A stretch of DNA of 34,421 nucleotides from an uncultured Eubacteriales bacterium (GTDB taxonomy: Bacteria; Bacillota; Clostridia; TANB77; CAG-508). Positions within the stretch are counted from its first letter, which is position 1, and each line of letters begins with the position of its first letter. Made by a program: the position numbers and the translations under genes. Below the pieces are notes generated by a model. That model ran no database searches. It saw nothing but the letters and a program-made list of their open reading frames with translations, and had not been told where the DNA came from. Positions 25,213 through 34,042 of the stretch are shown here, in pieces. Location: positions 1 to 34,421 of the forward strand of contig CACXCH010000062.1 in assembly GCA_902766085.1 (NCBI GenBank), given 5' to 3'.

Positions 25213-25674
25213 ATGCAACAAATTGAATGTAAAAATGAATATGAAACAAAAGAGTTTGCAAGAAAACTTGCTTCTGTTTTAAAAAAAGGTGATATCATTG
25301 TTTTAACTGGAGAACTCGGCTCAGGAAAAACTAAATTTACGGAAGGGGTTCTAAGTTATTTTGACTTGCAAAACGATATTTCAAGCCCAACATTTACAAT
25401 AGTAAATGAATATCACTCTGACAAGGTAGACATCTATCATTTTGATTTATATAGACTAACAGATATTTATGAGTTTGAAAACATTGGAGGAGAAGAGTAC
25501 TTTGAAAAAGGAATCTGTATTCTAGAATGGGGAGAACTTATTGAAGATATTTTACCAGAGAACTATTTAAAAATCACATTTAATAGGGATGATAATGATG
25601 AAAATACTAGAATATTATCAATTGAAACTTTTGGAAACAGATTTGATAATATTGATTTTACTAAAATGGTCTAA
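25213..25674 (+). CDS. tsaE: tRNA threonylcarbamoyladenosine biosynthesis ATPase TsaE
   Basis: ATPase that works with TsaB and TsaD to make t6A37 on ANN-decoding tRNAs. 153 aa, normal. Walker A GELGSGKT (33-40), SSPTFTIVNEY, the FDLYRL motif and ILEWGE are all family hallmarks. TGGAGGTAAGAT gives the start. tsaB follows 116 bases later. tsaD and tsaC are not in the window. The 164-base gap upstream of tsaE is AT-rich without a clear signal. Confidence 0.96.
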   Translation: MQQIECKNEYETKEFARKLASVLKKGDIIVLTGELGSGKTKFTEGVLSYFDLQNDISSPTFTIVNEYHSDKVDIYHFDLYRLTDIYEFENIGGEEYFEKGICILEWGELIEDILPENYLKITFNRDDNDENTRILSIETFGNRFDNIDFTKMV

Positions 25675-25747
25675 TTAATAAAAGTACATAAATATTAATA
25701 TAAAATGCTAATTTGATTTTTAAAAATGCGTAATTTATTAACGTATT

Positions 25748-25772
25748 TAGACAAAGCTTTATTGTCTATAAT
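25748..25772 (+). promoter_or_regulatory. Inverted repeat overlapping a -10-like element before tsaB
   Basis: TAGACAA (25748-25754) and TTGTCTA (25762-25768) form a perfect 7-bp inverted repeat with a 7-base loop. TATAAT (25767-25772) overlaps the right arm. A -35 at proper spacing is weak. It could be an operator, or a short hairpin in the transcript from tsaE. Confidence 0.35.
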
Positions 25773-25790
25773 ACGGGAAAGGAGCAAGAT

Positions 25791-26939
25791 ATGAAAGTAC
25801 TTGCTATGGATACATCTTCAAAAATTTGCTCGGTTGCAATTCTTGAGGATGGAAAAGTTATCAAAGAACTGCACAATGAAAGTAAGATGGAACATTCGCA
25901 AACCCTAATGCCAATGATAAAAAATATTTTGGAAGAACAAAATATGACACTTTCAGACATGAGTTTATTTTCCTGCTCCATAGGGCCAGGCTCATTTACA
26001 GGAACAAGAATTGGAATTGCTACAGTTAAAGCATTTGCAGACGCAACAAAAATACCGGTTGTAGGAGTAAGCTCTTTGGAGGCACAAGCATATTCAGTAT
26101 TGTTAAAAAACAATAAGGGTGATTGCAAAATTTTGTCAATGATTGATGCAAGAAATGATAACGTGTACTTTGCGGTTTATAGAATGAAAAATGGCAAGTT
26201 ATCATTATACAAAAACCCAGATGTAATGAGCATATTTGATACAATTAATTTTGTTACATTTAAGGACAAATTATATGTAATAGGCAACGTAAATTTCAGC
26301 CTTATTGACAATTTATTGCAAGCAAAAATGCAAGAACAAAAAGCCAAAGGAGTAGATGTTAAACAATATGAATTTACAAGGCCACCAGAATCTCTTGCAA
26401 TAGAAATAGGAAAAGCTGCTACAGATAAATTTAATAAGAAGATATTTGGAGATTCGATGAGTATACATCCAATGTATCTAAGAAAATCTCAAGCAGAAAG
26501 GCAGAGGCTTAAACTTGACGACTCGAAAATATATATTTTAAAACCTACAGAACACGATATACAGAATATATTAGAGAATTATGATAGCTTTCAAAATATA
26601 TGGAATAAAGACCAGTTTTACGAAGATAGCAAAAACTCAGAATATTATGTTGCAAAACAAAACAATGAAGTTCTTGGATTTATTAGCATAAAGACTGTAC
26701 TTGACGAAATTGAAATAATGAATATTGTAACTAAAAAAGATAAGAGAAATCAAGGAATAGCATCTGACTTACTAAGCTATATAATTATAAATTTAAAATC
26801 AAATAAAATAAATTTAGAGGTAAATGCAAATAATAATATAGCAATAAAATTATACAAAAACTTTGGATTCGAAGAAAATGGAATTAGACATAATTATTAT
26901 AACAATAATACAGAAGATGCAATATTAATGTCAAGATAA
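25791..26939 (+). CDS. tsaB: TsaB-RimI fusion: t6A biosynthesis subunit plus GNAT acetyltransferase
   Basis: Two proteins that are usually separate neighbours are joined in one 382-aa frame. Residues 1 to about 240 are TsaB, the scaffold for TsaD in t6A37 synthesis (MKVLAMDTSSKICSVAIL, HSQTLMPMI, SIGPGSFTGTRIGIATVKAF, and MYLRKSQAERQ at the usual TsaB end). From about 245 a GNAT domain follows (YILKPTEHDIQNIL) with the acetyl-CoA loop RNQGIA (319-324), EVNANNNIAIKLYKNFGFEE and a terminal beta strand. This is the RimI type that acetylates ribosomal protein S18. There is no stop or frame change between the halves. GAAAGGAGCAAGAT precedes the ATG. tsaE is immediately upstream; tsaD, the common next gene, is absent. 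Confidence 0.93.
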   Translation: MKVLAMDTSSKICSVAILEDGKVIKELHNESKMEHSQTLMPMIKNILEEQNMTLSDMSLFSCSIGPGSFTGTRIGIATVKAFADATKIPVVGVSSLEAQAYSVLLKNNKGDCKILSMIDARNDNVYFAVYRMKNGKLSLYKNPDVMSIFDTINFVTFKDKLYVIGNVNFSLIDNLLQAKMQEQKAKGVDVKQYEFTRPPESLAIEIGKAATDKFNKKIFGDSMSIHPMYLRKSQAERQRLKLDDSKIYILKPTEHDIQNILENYDSFQNIWNKDQFYEDSKNSEYYVAKQNNEVLGFISIKTVLDEIEIMNIVTKKDKRNQGIASDLLSYIIINLKSNKINLEVNANNNIAIKLYKNFGFEENGIRHNYYNNNTEDAILMSR

Positions 26940-27114
26940 AATCAAAATGATGAACTAATCATAAGGTAAAAGATAAACAAACCTTTTTGAAAAAAACTAA
27001 GATTTATTTTATTCTCAAGAACAGTAAAAAAACAATTTCATATATAAAAAAGATGAGAAAAACTAATAAATTCAACTATTGTACTCTAGTTAAGAGAAAG
27101 GAATATTAATAATA

Positions 27115-29496
27115 ATGAAAAACACAAAAGAATTAAGTTATAAGAAATTAAAATATGTATGTGACCCAGATGTATTTAAATTTGAAACAACAGAAAGCTT
27201 GTCAACAAATTATAAAGGAGTTGGGCAGGAGAGAGCAATTGCTTCACTGGAATTTGGACTTAATGTTGATACAAAAGGATACAATTTATACCTTGAAGGA
27301 CCAACAGGTTCTGGGAAAACAACATATACAAAAAACTATCTTGAAAAATTATCAAAGAGTAAGAAAACTCCATCTGACTGGTGCTATATTTATAATTTTA
27401 TCAATCCAAACGAGCCTGTAGCTGTAAGTTTGCCAGCAGGAGACGGAAAAAAATTTAAAACTATTATGGATAACTTTATAAAAGAGATTAGAACAGATAT
27501 TAAGAATACTTTTAAAAATGAAGATTTTGAGAAAGAGAAAAATGAAATAACTCAAAAATATCAAGATAAAAGAACAAAACTTTTGAATAATCTTAACAAA
27601 AATAGTGCTAAGTATGGCTTTCAGGTAAAAACAGCAGACAATGGTATATATATGATGCCAGTTATTGATGGAAAAGTAGTTAAGGAAGAAGAATTTGACA
27701 AGCTTGATGAAGATATAAAAAAGGAATATGAAGACAAATCAACAATTGTTCAACAACAAATTATTGATGCAATAGCTCAAATTAAAGAGCTTGATGCAGA
27801 GGCTCAGAAAAAAATATCTGAATGGGAATCAAATATTGCTGTTCTCACAATTGAAGGACATATTTCTTATGTAAAATCAAATTTTAAGAGAAATAAAAAA
27901 ATATCTACATTCCTTGATGGAGTTAAGCATGATATATTAAAAAATATTTCTAAATTTGTAAATGATGGCAATGACGAAAATAAAAACAATAAACCACAAA
28001 TACCAGAAACAATGCCATGGGACAATTATAGAGTAAATGTATTTGTTGATAACAGTAATACCAATGGTGCACCTGTAATTGCTGATTCTAACTACAGTTT
28101 TACAAATTTATTTGGAAAACTTGAATATGAAAATTATTATGGAATGCTAAAAACTGATTATACAATGTTAAGACCTGGATTGCTACAAAAAGCAAATGGT
28201 GGTTATATTATGTTTCAAGCAAGTGACTTGCTCTCAAACCCAGTATCTTATGATTATTTAAAAAGAGTTTTGAGAAATAAAGAAATTGGAATTGATAATT
28301 CAGTCATGGAACAAAAATCTTCAATGGTACTTGTATCATTAAAACCAGAACCCATACCACTAGATGTAAAGGTAATACTAATTGGAACAGAAAATGTATA
28401 TCAAACTTTGCTATCAGTTGATGAAGAATTCAAAAAATTATTCAAAATAAAAGTTGAATTTGAAGATTTTGCACCAATGGATGCAAAAAACTTAAACGAT
28501 TTAGCTGGATTTGTACATGGTTTTTGCTCAGATCAAAATTTGCCACATCTTGACAAATATGCAGTTGCTAGACTTGCTGAATATGCATCACGCCTAGCAG
28601 AGGATCAACATAAATTATCAACTCAATTTGGAGAACTATCACAAATAATAGTTGAGGCTGCAACATGGGCTAAAATGGGAAAATCAAAAATTATTACTGA
28701 GCATTATATAGAAAAAGCATTATCAGAAAGAAAAAAGCGTACTTTGAAATATGATGAACGCTACACTGAACTTATGAAAAATGGAACAATATTAATTGAT
28801 ACAAAGGGCTCGAAAGTTGGACAAATAAATGGACTTACAATAATGACAATTGGAGAGTATACTTTTGGAAAGCCTGTAAGAATTACAGCAAATACCTATA
28901 TTGGAAAAAATGGAATTGTTAACATTGAGCGTGAAGTAGATCTATCGGGATCTTCTCACTCGAAAGGAATATTAATACTTAGCGGTTATATAGGTGAAAA
29001 ATTTGCTAAAGAAATACCTTTATCATTATCAGCAAGTGTATGCTTTGAACAGTTATATGGTGGAGTTGATGGAGATAGTGCATCAAGTACAGAATTATAT
29101 GCAATTCTTTCAAGCCTATCTAATATTCCAATAAATCAATCAATAGCTGTAACTGGCTCAGTCAATCAAAAAGGCGAGATTCAGGCTATAGGCGGGGTAA
29201 ATGAAAAGATAGAAGGATTTTATGAAATTTGCAAAGTTCAAGGATTAACAGGTTCACAAGGAGTTATGATCCCAGCTCAGAATGTTGTAAATTTGAACTT
29301 AAATGATGAAGTAATAGAAGCTGTAAAAAATGGAAAATTTCATATTTATGCAGTTACAACGGTTGACGAAGGAATTGAAATTCTAACTGGAGTACCAGCA
29401 GGAGACATTAATGTTCCAGGAACAATAAACTATTTAGCATATCAAACATTAAAAAAATATGCTAAATCTTCACAAAACCAAAAAGCTAACTACTAG
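27115..29496 (+). CDS. ATP-dependent Lon-like protease (YcbZ/LonH type, AAA_32)
   Basis: Putative cytosolic ATP-dependent serine protease. 793 aa. The N-terminal ATPase part has Walker A GPTGSGKT at 62-69, followed by a long helical insertion (about 125-280) and a segment typical of the YcbZ family (LLQKANGGYIMFQASDLL, 'GGYIMF' in place of a canonical Walker B region). The S16 protease domain is C-terminal (about 590-780). It has the Ser-Lys dyad at Ser655 (DGDSASS) and Lys698 (GGVNEKIEGFY). AGAAAGGA is 12 bases from the ATG, longer than normal. True Lon (with its N-terminal LAN domain) and RadA are excluded by layout. The bases at its 3' end are tandemly duplicated. Confidence 0.92.
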   Translation: MKNTKELSYKKLKYVCDPDVFKFETTESLSTNYKGVGQERAIASLEFGLNVDTKGYNLYLEGPTGSGKTTYTKNYLEKLSKSKKTPSDWCYIYNFINPNEPVAVSLPAGDGKKFKTIMDNFIKEIRTDIKNTFKNEDFEKEKNEITQKYQDKRTKLLNNLNKNSAKYGFQVKTADNGIYMMPVIDGKVVKEEEFDKLDEDIKKEYEDKSTIVQQQIIDAIAQIKELDAEAQKKISEWESNIAVLTIEGHISYVKSNFKRNKKISTFLDGVKHDILKNISKFVNDGNDENKNNKPQIPETMPWDNYRVNVFVDNSNTNGAPVIADSNYSFTNLFGKLEYENYYGMLKTDYTMLRPGLLQKANGGYIMFQASDLLSNPVSYDYLKRVLRNKEIGIDNSVMEQKSSMVLVSLKPEPIPLDVKVILIGTENVYQTLLSVDEEFKKLFKIKVEFEDFAPMDAKNLNDLAGFVHGFCSDQNLPHLDKYAVARLAEYASRLAEDQHKLSTQFGELSQIIVEAATWAKMGKSKIITEHYIEKALSERKKRTLKYDERYTELMKNGTILIDTKGSKVGQINGLTIMTIGEYTFGKPVRITANTYIGKNGIVNIEREVDLSGSSHSKGILILSGYIGEKFAKEIPLSLSASVCFEQLYGGVDGDSASSTELYAILSSLSNIPINQSIAVTGSVNQKGEIQAIGGVNEKIEGFYEICKVQGLTGSQGVMIPAQNVVNLNLNDEVIEAVKNGKFHIYAVTTVDEGIEILTGVPAGDINVPGTINYLAYQTLKKYAKSSQNQKANY

Positions 29497-29583
29497 TATA
29501 TAATCATAATCTTAATAATTCGTAATCTTCACAAAAACCAAAAGCTAATTACTAGTCATATAATCATAATATTAATAATTCGT
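29465..29583 (+). repeat. Tandem duplication of the Lon-like gene's 3' end
   Basis: 29465-29523 and 29524-29583 are direct, abutting copies of about 60 bases. Both run from AATCTTCACAAAA through CTAAYTACTAG and TATAATCATAAT to TTAATAATTCGT. Only a few substitutions and single-base indels separate them. The first copy includes the gene's last codons and stop; the second is non-coding. Confidence 0.85.
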
Positions 29584-29640
29584 AGGCTTGCTGTTTTGAA
29601 CGTTTCCTATTATGTGATGAACAACAAGAAAAATTGCAAA
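29581..29640 (+). repeat. Partial copy of the MITE-like element's left interior
   Basis: CGTAGGCTTGCTGTTTTGAACG (29581-29602) matches 13124-13145 at 21 of 22 bases. Weaker similarity follows (TCC, ATGTGA, AACAA, AAAAATT in the same order). The terminal repeats, inner hairpin and GC-rich arm are missing. Confidence 0.6.
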
Positions 29641-29669
29641 ATTAAAATTTTTTTATAGAAAGGTGCTAA

Positions 29670-31491
29670 ATGAAAGATCAATCACTTATTAGAAACTTCA
29701 GTATAATTGCACATATTGACCATGGTAAAACTACTTTATCAGATCGCTTAATTGAAATGACAAATACACTTCCTAAAAGAGAAATGACAGAGCAACTTCT
29801 TGACAATATGGACATTGAAAAGGAGAGAGGAATTACAATAAAATCTCAAGCAGTTAGAATGAAGTATAAAGCAAAAGATGGAAAAACTTATGAGCTCAAT
29901 TTAATTGATACTCCGGGCCATGTAGACTTTAACTATGAAGTTTCTAGAAGTTTAGCTGCTTGCGAAGGGGCAGTACTTGTGGTTGATAGCACACAGGGAG
30001 TTGAAGCACAAACTCTTGCTAATGTTTATTTAGCGCTAGATAATAATCTTGAGATAATTCCAGTAATTAATAAAGTCGATTTACCAAGTGCTAGAATAGA
30101 AGAAACTAAAAAAGAAATTGAAGATATAATTGGACTTGATGCAGAAGATGCTCTATGTATTTCAGCAAAAACAGGCCTTAACGTAGAACAAGTCTTAGAA
30201 AAAATTGTAAAAGAAATACCTGCTCCAAATGGAGATAAAAATGCAAAACTACAAGCGCTAATTTTTGACTCAATTTATAATGATTATAAAGGTGTGCTTG
30301 CTTATGTAAAAGTTAAAGAGGGAACAGTAAAAGTTGGAGATACTATTAGACTTATGTCTAATAATGATAGTTTTACTGTGACTGAAGTTCGGATATTTTA
30401 CCCCAGGAGATTATGAAAAAACTGATGAATTAATTGCAGGAGAAGTAGGATATATTGCAGCCAGCATAAAGAGCTTGCAGGATATAAAAGTAGGAGATAC
30501 AATTACAAACGATACAGAACCTGCAGACAAACCTTTACCAGGTTATAAAGAAGTTAAACCTATGGTCTATTGTGGGCTATACCCTATGGATGGGGCTGAA
30601 TATGAAAATCTTAAAATAGCACTTGAAAAATTGAAATTAAATGATGCGGCATTAAGCTTTGAAGCTGAAACATCAAAAGCATTAGGATCTGGATTTAGAT
30701 GCGGTTTTCTTGGACTACTACATCTTGAAATTATCGAAGAAAGGCTTGATAGAGAATTTGATTTAAGCCTAATAACAACATCTCCATCAGTAATTTATAA
30801 AGTACATAAAACAGATGGAGAGGTAATAGAGCTTTATAATCCATCAGACTTACCAGAAAGTTCAAAGATAAGCTATATTGAAGAACCCTTTGTAGAAGCA
30901 ACAATTATGGTTCCAAAGGAATTTATAGGAAATGTCATGGAATTATGCCAGAACAGACGTGGAATATATATAGAAATGACATATCTTGATTCAAGCAGGG
31001 TTTCCATAAAATATGAATTGCCATTAAATGAAATTATATATGATTTTTTTGATACATTAAAATCAAAAACAAGAGGATATGCTTCACTTGATTATTATTT
31101 AAAAGAGTACAAGCAATCTAACCTTGTTAGACTTGATATATATGTAAATGGAGAAATGGTTGATGCATTGTCATTTATAGTTTTCAAAGATAGTGCATAT
31201 TCAAAAGGAAAAAAACTTGTAACAAGGCTAAAACAAGAAATACCAAGGCAATTATTTACAATTCCAATTCAAGCAGTAATTGGAGGAACTGTAATTGCAA
31301 GAGAAACAATTTCAGCATTAAGAAAAGATGTTCTAGCAAAATGCTACGGAGGAGATATTACAAGAAAGAAAAAATTACTAGAAAAACAAAAAAGAGGAAA
31401 GAAAAGAATGCGAGAGTTTGGAAATGTCCAAATACCACAAGAGGCATTTTTAAATATATTAAAGGCAGACACAGAAAATGATACAAAATAA
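29670..31491 (+). pseudogene. lepA: Elongation factor 4 (LepA) gene broken by a single inserted base
   Basis: LepA is a ribosome-associated GTPase acting in translation initiation/30S maturation and elongation stress. The first frame (29670-30416) has the GTPase motifs [27 protein letters not shown] and SAK, and runs out at TGA after FTVTEV + RIFYPRRL. Dropping one base, the C at 30390, restores [18 protein letters not shown], which is the expected LepA sequence. The second frame then runs to 31491, giving about 606 aa, normal for the family. The C-terminal signature ([19 protein letters not shown]) is intact. Start after AGAAAGGTGCTAA. Sequence on both sides is undecayed, so either a sequencing/assembly error or a very recent mutation is likely. 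I see no slippery site or stimulator for programmed frameshifting. Confidence 0.9.
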
Positions 31492-31528
31492 ATTCTATTT
31501 TGAAAAATATGAGGTTTAAAAATTTTCA

Positions 31529-31582
31529 AAAGACAATGATCTTGTCAATGTAAAGAAAGTATTTTTAGTAAAAATTGTCTTT
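31529..31582 (+). promoter_or_regulatory. Alternative hairpins in the lepA-rlmB gap
   Basis: AAAGACAAT (31529-31537) can pair with ATTGTCTTT (31574-31582), followed by CTTTT, as a weak terminator. Alternatively GACAA (31532-31536) pairs with TTGTC (31542-31546). The two are mutually exclusive. Attenuator-like, but may simply be a read-through terminator. Confidence 0.35.
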
Positions 31583-31639
31583 CTTTTCATAGACTGTAAT
31601 TTTCAAGAGTAAGTTTGTAATATAAAAGGAAAAATATAT

Positions 31640-32377
31640 ATGGAAGATATTGTAATTGGAAGAAATAGTGTTTCAGAATTAATAAAATCAGGAAAAGATA
31701 TAAACAAGCTATATATTCAAAAGGGCGAAAAACATGGCTCAATAAATGAAATAATTTCAATGGCTAGAGAAAAAAGAATAGTTATTAAGGAAGTTGAAAA
31801 AAATAAACTAGATGAAATGAGCAATAACCAAAAACACCAAGGAGTAATTGCAACAGTACCTCCTTATGAATATTCAGACGTTGATGACATTTTAAATTTT
31901 GCAAAAGAAAAAAATGAAAATCCATTTATTATAATATTAGACGAAATAGAAGACCCACATAATTTAGGATCAATAATTAGAACTGCGGAATGTGTAGGAG
32001 CTCATGGAGTTATTATTCCTAAAAGAAGGTCAGCAGAGGTAAACAGTACAGTGAATAAAACATCAGCAGGGGCTGCTCAATATGTAAAAATAGCTAGAGT
32101 TAATAATTTAAATGAAACAATAAAATATTTAAAAGAAAATGATGTATGGATTTATGGAACAGATGCTTTAGGAACAAGTTATTACAATGAACAAGATTAT
32201 AGAGGAGGAACAGCAATTGTAATAGGTAGTGAAGGATATGGAATGAACAGGCTAGTAGCAAAAAACTGTGATTTTCTAGTAAAAATCCCATTAAGAGGGA
32301 AGATAAATTCACTAAATGCCTCTGTATCAGCAGCTATAATGATGTATGAAGTATTAAACCAAAGAATGAAAAAGTAA
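31640..32377 (+). CDS. rlmB: 23S rRNA (guanosine-2'-O)-methyltransferase RlmB-like (SpoU/TrmH family)
   Basis: SPOUT-fold, SAM-dependent ribose methyltransferase, most likely acting on G2251 of 23S rRNA. 245 aa, typical of RlmB. A small N-terminal RNA-binding domain (IVIGRNSVSELIKSGKDINK; NKLDEMSNNQKHQGVIA) precedes the SpoU domain. Motif 1 is NLGSIIR (108-114), motif 2 GSEGYGM (196-202) and motif 3 INSLNASVS (222-230), forming the knotted SAM site. AAAGGAAAAATATAT precedes the ATG. In Clostridia this gene more often sits next to cysS and mrnC; here it follows lepA. A tRNA-specific TrmH role is less likely given the N-terminal domain. Confidence 0.93.
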   Translation: MEDIVIGRNSVSELIKSGKDINKLYIQKGEKHGSINEIISMAREKRIVIKEVEKNKLDEMSNNQKHQGVIATVPPYEYSDVDDILNFAKEKNENPFIIILDEIEDPHNLGSIIRTAECVGAHGVIIPKRRSAEVNSTVNKTSAGAAQYVKIARVNNLNETIKYLKENDVWIYGTDALGTSYYNEQDYRGGTAIVIGSEGYGMNRLVAKNCDFLVKIPLRGKINSLNASVSAAIMMYEVLNQRMKK

Positions 32378-32461
32378 ATCACAATTATTTTACCATATAA
32401 AAAACAAAGGAAATTAATGAATTATTAGCGCAACAAATAATTATGAATTGAAAGGTAAAAA

Positions 32462-33850
32462 ATGAGAAAGAAAAACAAGATTAAATTAATAGTAGCAATT
32501 ATACTTGTAATTATAATAATTTCTGTATTTCTATTTTTGTTTTTCAGAACGGATTTCTTTAGAACAAAACGTAGTGCATTTTTAAGATATTTTGACAATA
32601 TTCCAGAAGTATTAGACTTAATAAATGATGAGGACTTAATAGAATACAGTGATAAAAAGAAATCAACGCCTTATATTAGAAAAGCAACTGTAAATATTCA
32701 AGATTCTAGCAATATTGCAAATAGTGAAATTTTAGACAAAATAAAATTACAGATAAACGAAAAAACTGATAGCAAAAACAAAAAAAGCAATATAGAATAT
32801 GATTTCTATAGTGGCGATACTAAACTTGCAAATGTTTCTTATGTGCAAAGCAAAGATACAGCAGGTTTTTATTCAGAGGAAGTTGCAAAAGGATATATAT
32901 GTATTGACAATAGTGATTTACAAAGAATTGCTAACAATGCAAATATTACAGATTTTTACATTCCTGATGAAATAACATCAGCAAGCCTTAAAAATATTTT
33001 TGAAACTTCAAAAAATGAAAAAAATAGAATTATGAAAGTAGCAAAAATCTTAAGCACAGATGTACCTGATAATGCATATACAAAAGAAACTCATAACCAA
33101 GTAACAATTAATAACAAAATTTATACAGGAACAGCATACACACTAAGCTTAAATTCAAGTGATGCTGCAAAACTAGAAAGTGCAGTATTAACACAAATAT
33201 CACAAGATAGCATTTTAATGGATTATATAACATCAAAAGCAAAATTATTAGGTGTTAATAGTCAATATACATCAATTAACGACTTAAATAAACTAATGAA
33301 AGAAAAAAGCTCAGAATTGCAAAATAATCCAAGTAGTGCTGATAGTTTACAAATTGTAGTACACGAATTCAAACAGCAAAATATTGAAACAGAAATAAAA
33401 AGTGGAGAATGGAGCATTGTAATTCAACACGTAAAAAACGATAATGATGAATACTCATCAATTCAAATAAATGAAAAAAAATATAGCATGCAAAAGTCAG
33501 GAGACAAATATATATTTGGATATTCAAACGAAGATGAAGACGAAAGTCTTGAAATAGAATACTCTAAAACAGGAGATATAGAAAACAACGATATAAAAAA
33601 TACAATGACAATAAAACATAACAAAGGAATTAAAAAAATCACATTTTTATATAATGATGAGATCAGTTTCACAAATGATATAGGACAAATAAAGGATTTT
33701 GAAGGATACAGTACCGTCAAGCTAAATGATATGGAAGATGACGAAATGAAAATGTTTATCAAATTATTGAAAAATAGAATAAATGATGTATATATTTCTA
33801 AAGGCGCAAGTATAGGTATTAACTTAGACCCAATTTTTGTATATGAATAA
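32462..33850 (+). CDS. Unrecognised single-pass membrane-anchored extracellular protein
   Basis: A 462-aa protein without a family I recognise. A basic start (MRKKNKIK) is followed by one membrane helix (about 9-28, LIVAIILVIIIISVFLFLFF), so about 430 residues lie outside. No lipobox. The outside region mixes strands and helices, rich in Asn/Ser/Lys/Asp. Two similar beta-rich parts may be present (about 70-215 and 340-440, for example SNIEYDFYSGDTKLANVSYV against SLEIEYSKTGDIENNDIKNT). TTGAAAGGTAAAA gives a usable ribosome site. It stands between rlmB and the putative rRNA operon leader. A sensor, envelope or lipoprotein-like role is possible, but the sequence does not say which. Confidence 0.82.
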   Translation: MRKKNKIKLIVAIILVIIIISVFLFLFFRTDFFRTKRSAFLRYFDNIPEVLDLINDEDLIEYSDKKKSTPYIRKATVNIQDSSNIANSEILDKIKLQINEKTDSKNKKSNIEYDFYSGDTKLANVSYVQSKDTAGFYSEEVAKGYICIDNSDLQRIANNANITDFYIPDEITSASLKNIFETSKNEKNRIMKVAKILSTDVPDNAYTKETHNQVTINNKIYTGTAYTLSLNSSDAAKLESAVLTQISQDSILMDYITSKAKLLGVNSQYTSINDLNKLMKEKSSELQNNPSSADSLQIVVHEFKQQNIETEIKSGEWSIVIQHVKNDNDEYSSIQINEKKYSMQKSGDKYIFGYSNEDEDESLEIEYSKTGDIENNDIKNTMTIKHNKGIKKITFLYNDEISFTNDIGQIKDFEGYSTVKLNDMEDDEMKMFIKLLKNRINDVYISKGASIGINLDPIFVYE

Positions 33851-33854
33851 CAAT

Positions 33855-33886
33855 TTGACAATGCTACACTTTAATGATGTTATAAT
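33855..33886 (+). promoter_or_regulatory. Candidate promoter just after the 32462 gene (extended -10)
   Basis: TTGACA (33855-33860) and TGT-TATAAT (-10 at 33881-33886). The 20-base spacer is long, but the extended -10 could compensate. It starts four bases after the stop codon and would transcribe the hairpin repeats and then the putative rRNA leader. Confidence 0.5.
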
Positions 33887-33919
33887 TTAACAGATAATAC
33901 TCATAAGGATCTAAACTCA

Positions 33920-34042
33920 AAAAATAAACGGAAACTTTTTTCGAAAAATACTCTTGAACATTCGTTTAAATCGTCGTATTTTTCTCAAAAAGTTTTGTTT
34001 ATTTTTTGACTCTCAATTAGAGAACTTATACTTAAACTGTAA
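33920..34042 (+). repeat. Long-hairpin repeat, copy A
   Basis: A 123-base unit. Arms 33920-33951 (AAAAATAAACGGAAAC...) and 33976-34007 (...GTTTTGTTTATTTTTT) are nearly complementary over about 30 bases. The 24-base loop can itself fold (TTGAAC-attc-GTTTAA). The tail TTGACT...AACTTATACTTAAACTGTAA follows. About 97% identical to copy B: three substitutions and one T-run length change by eye. Non-coding on this strand. Confidence 0.85.

Noticed and set aside
30380..30420. Programmed frameshift in lepA
   Set aside because: No slippery heptamer, no stop codon at the shift point and no evident stimulatory stem or internal ribosome-like site; lepA is not known for this.
32378..32461. Tandem repeat in the rlmB downstream gap (AACAAA...AATTAATGAATT)
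   Set aside because: Two possible 29-base units are too diverged to separate from low-complexity chance similarity.
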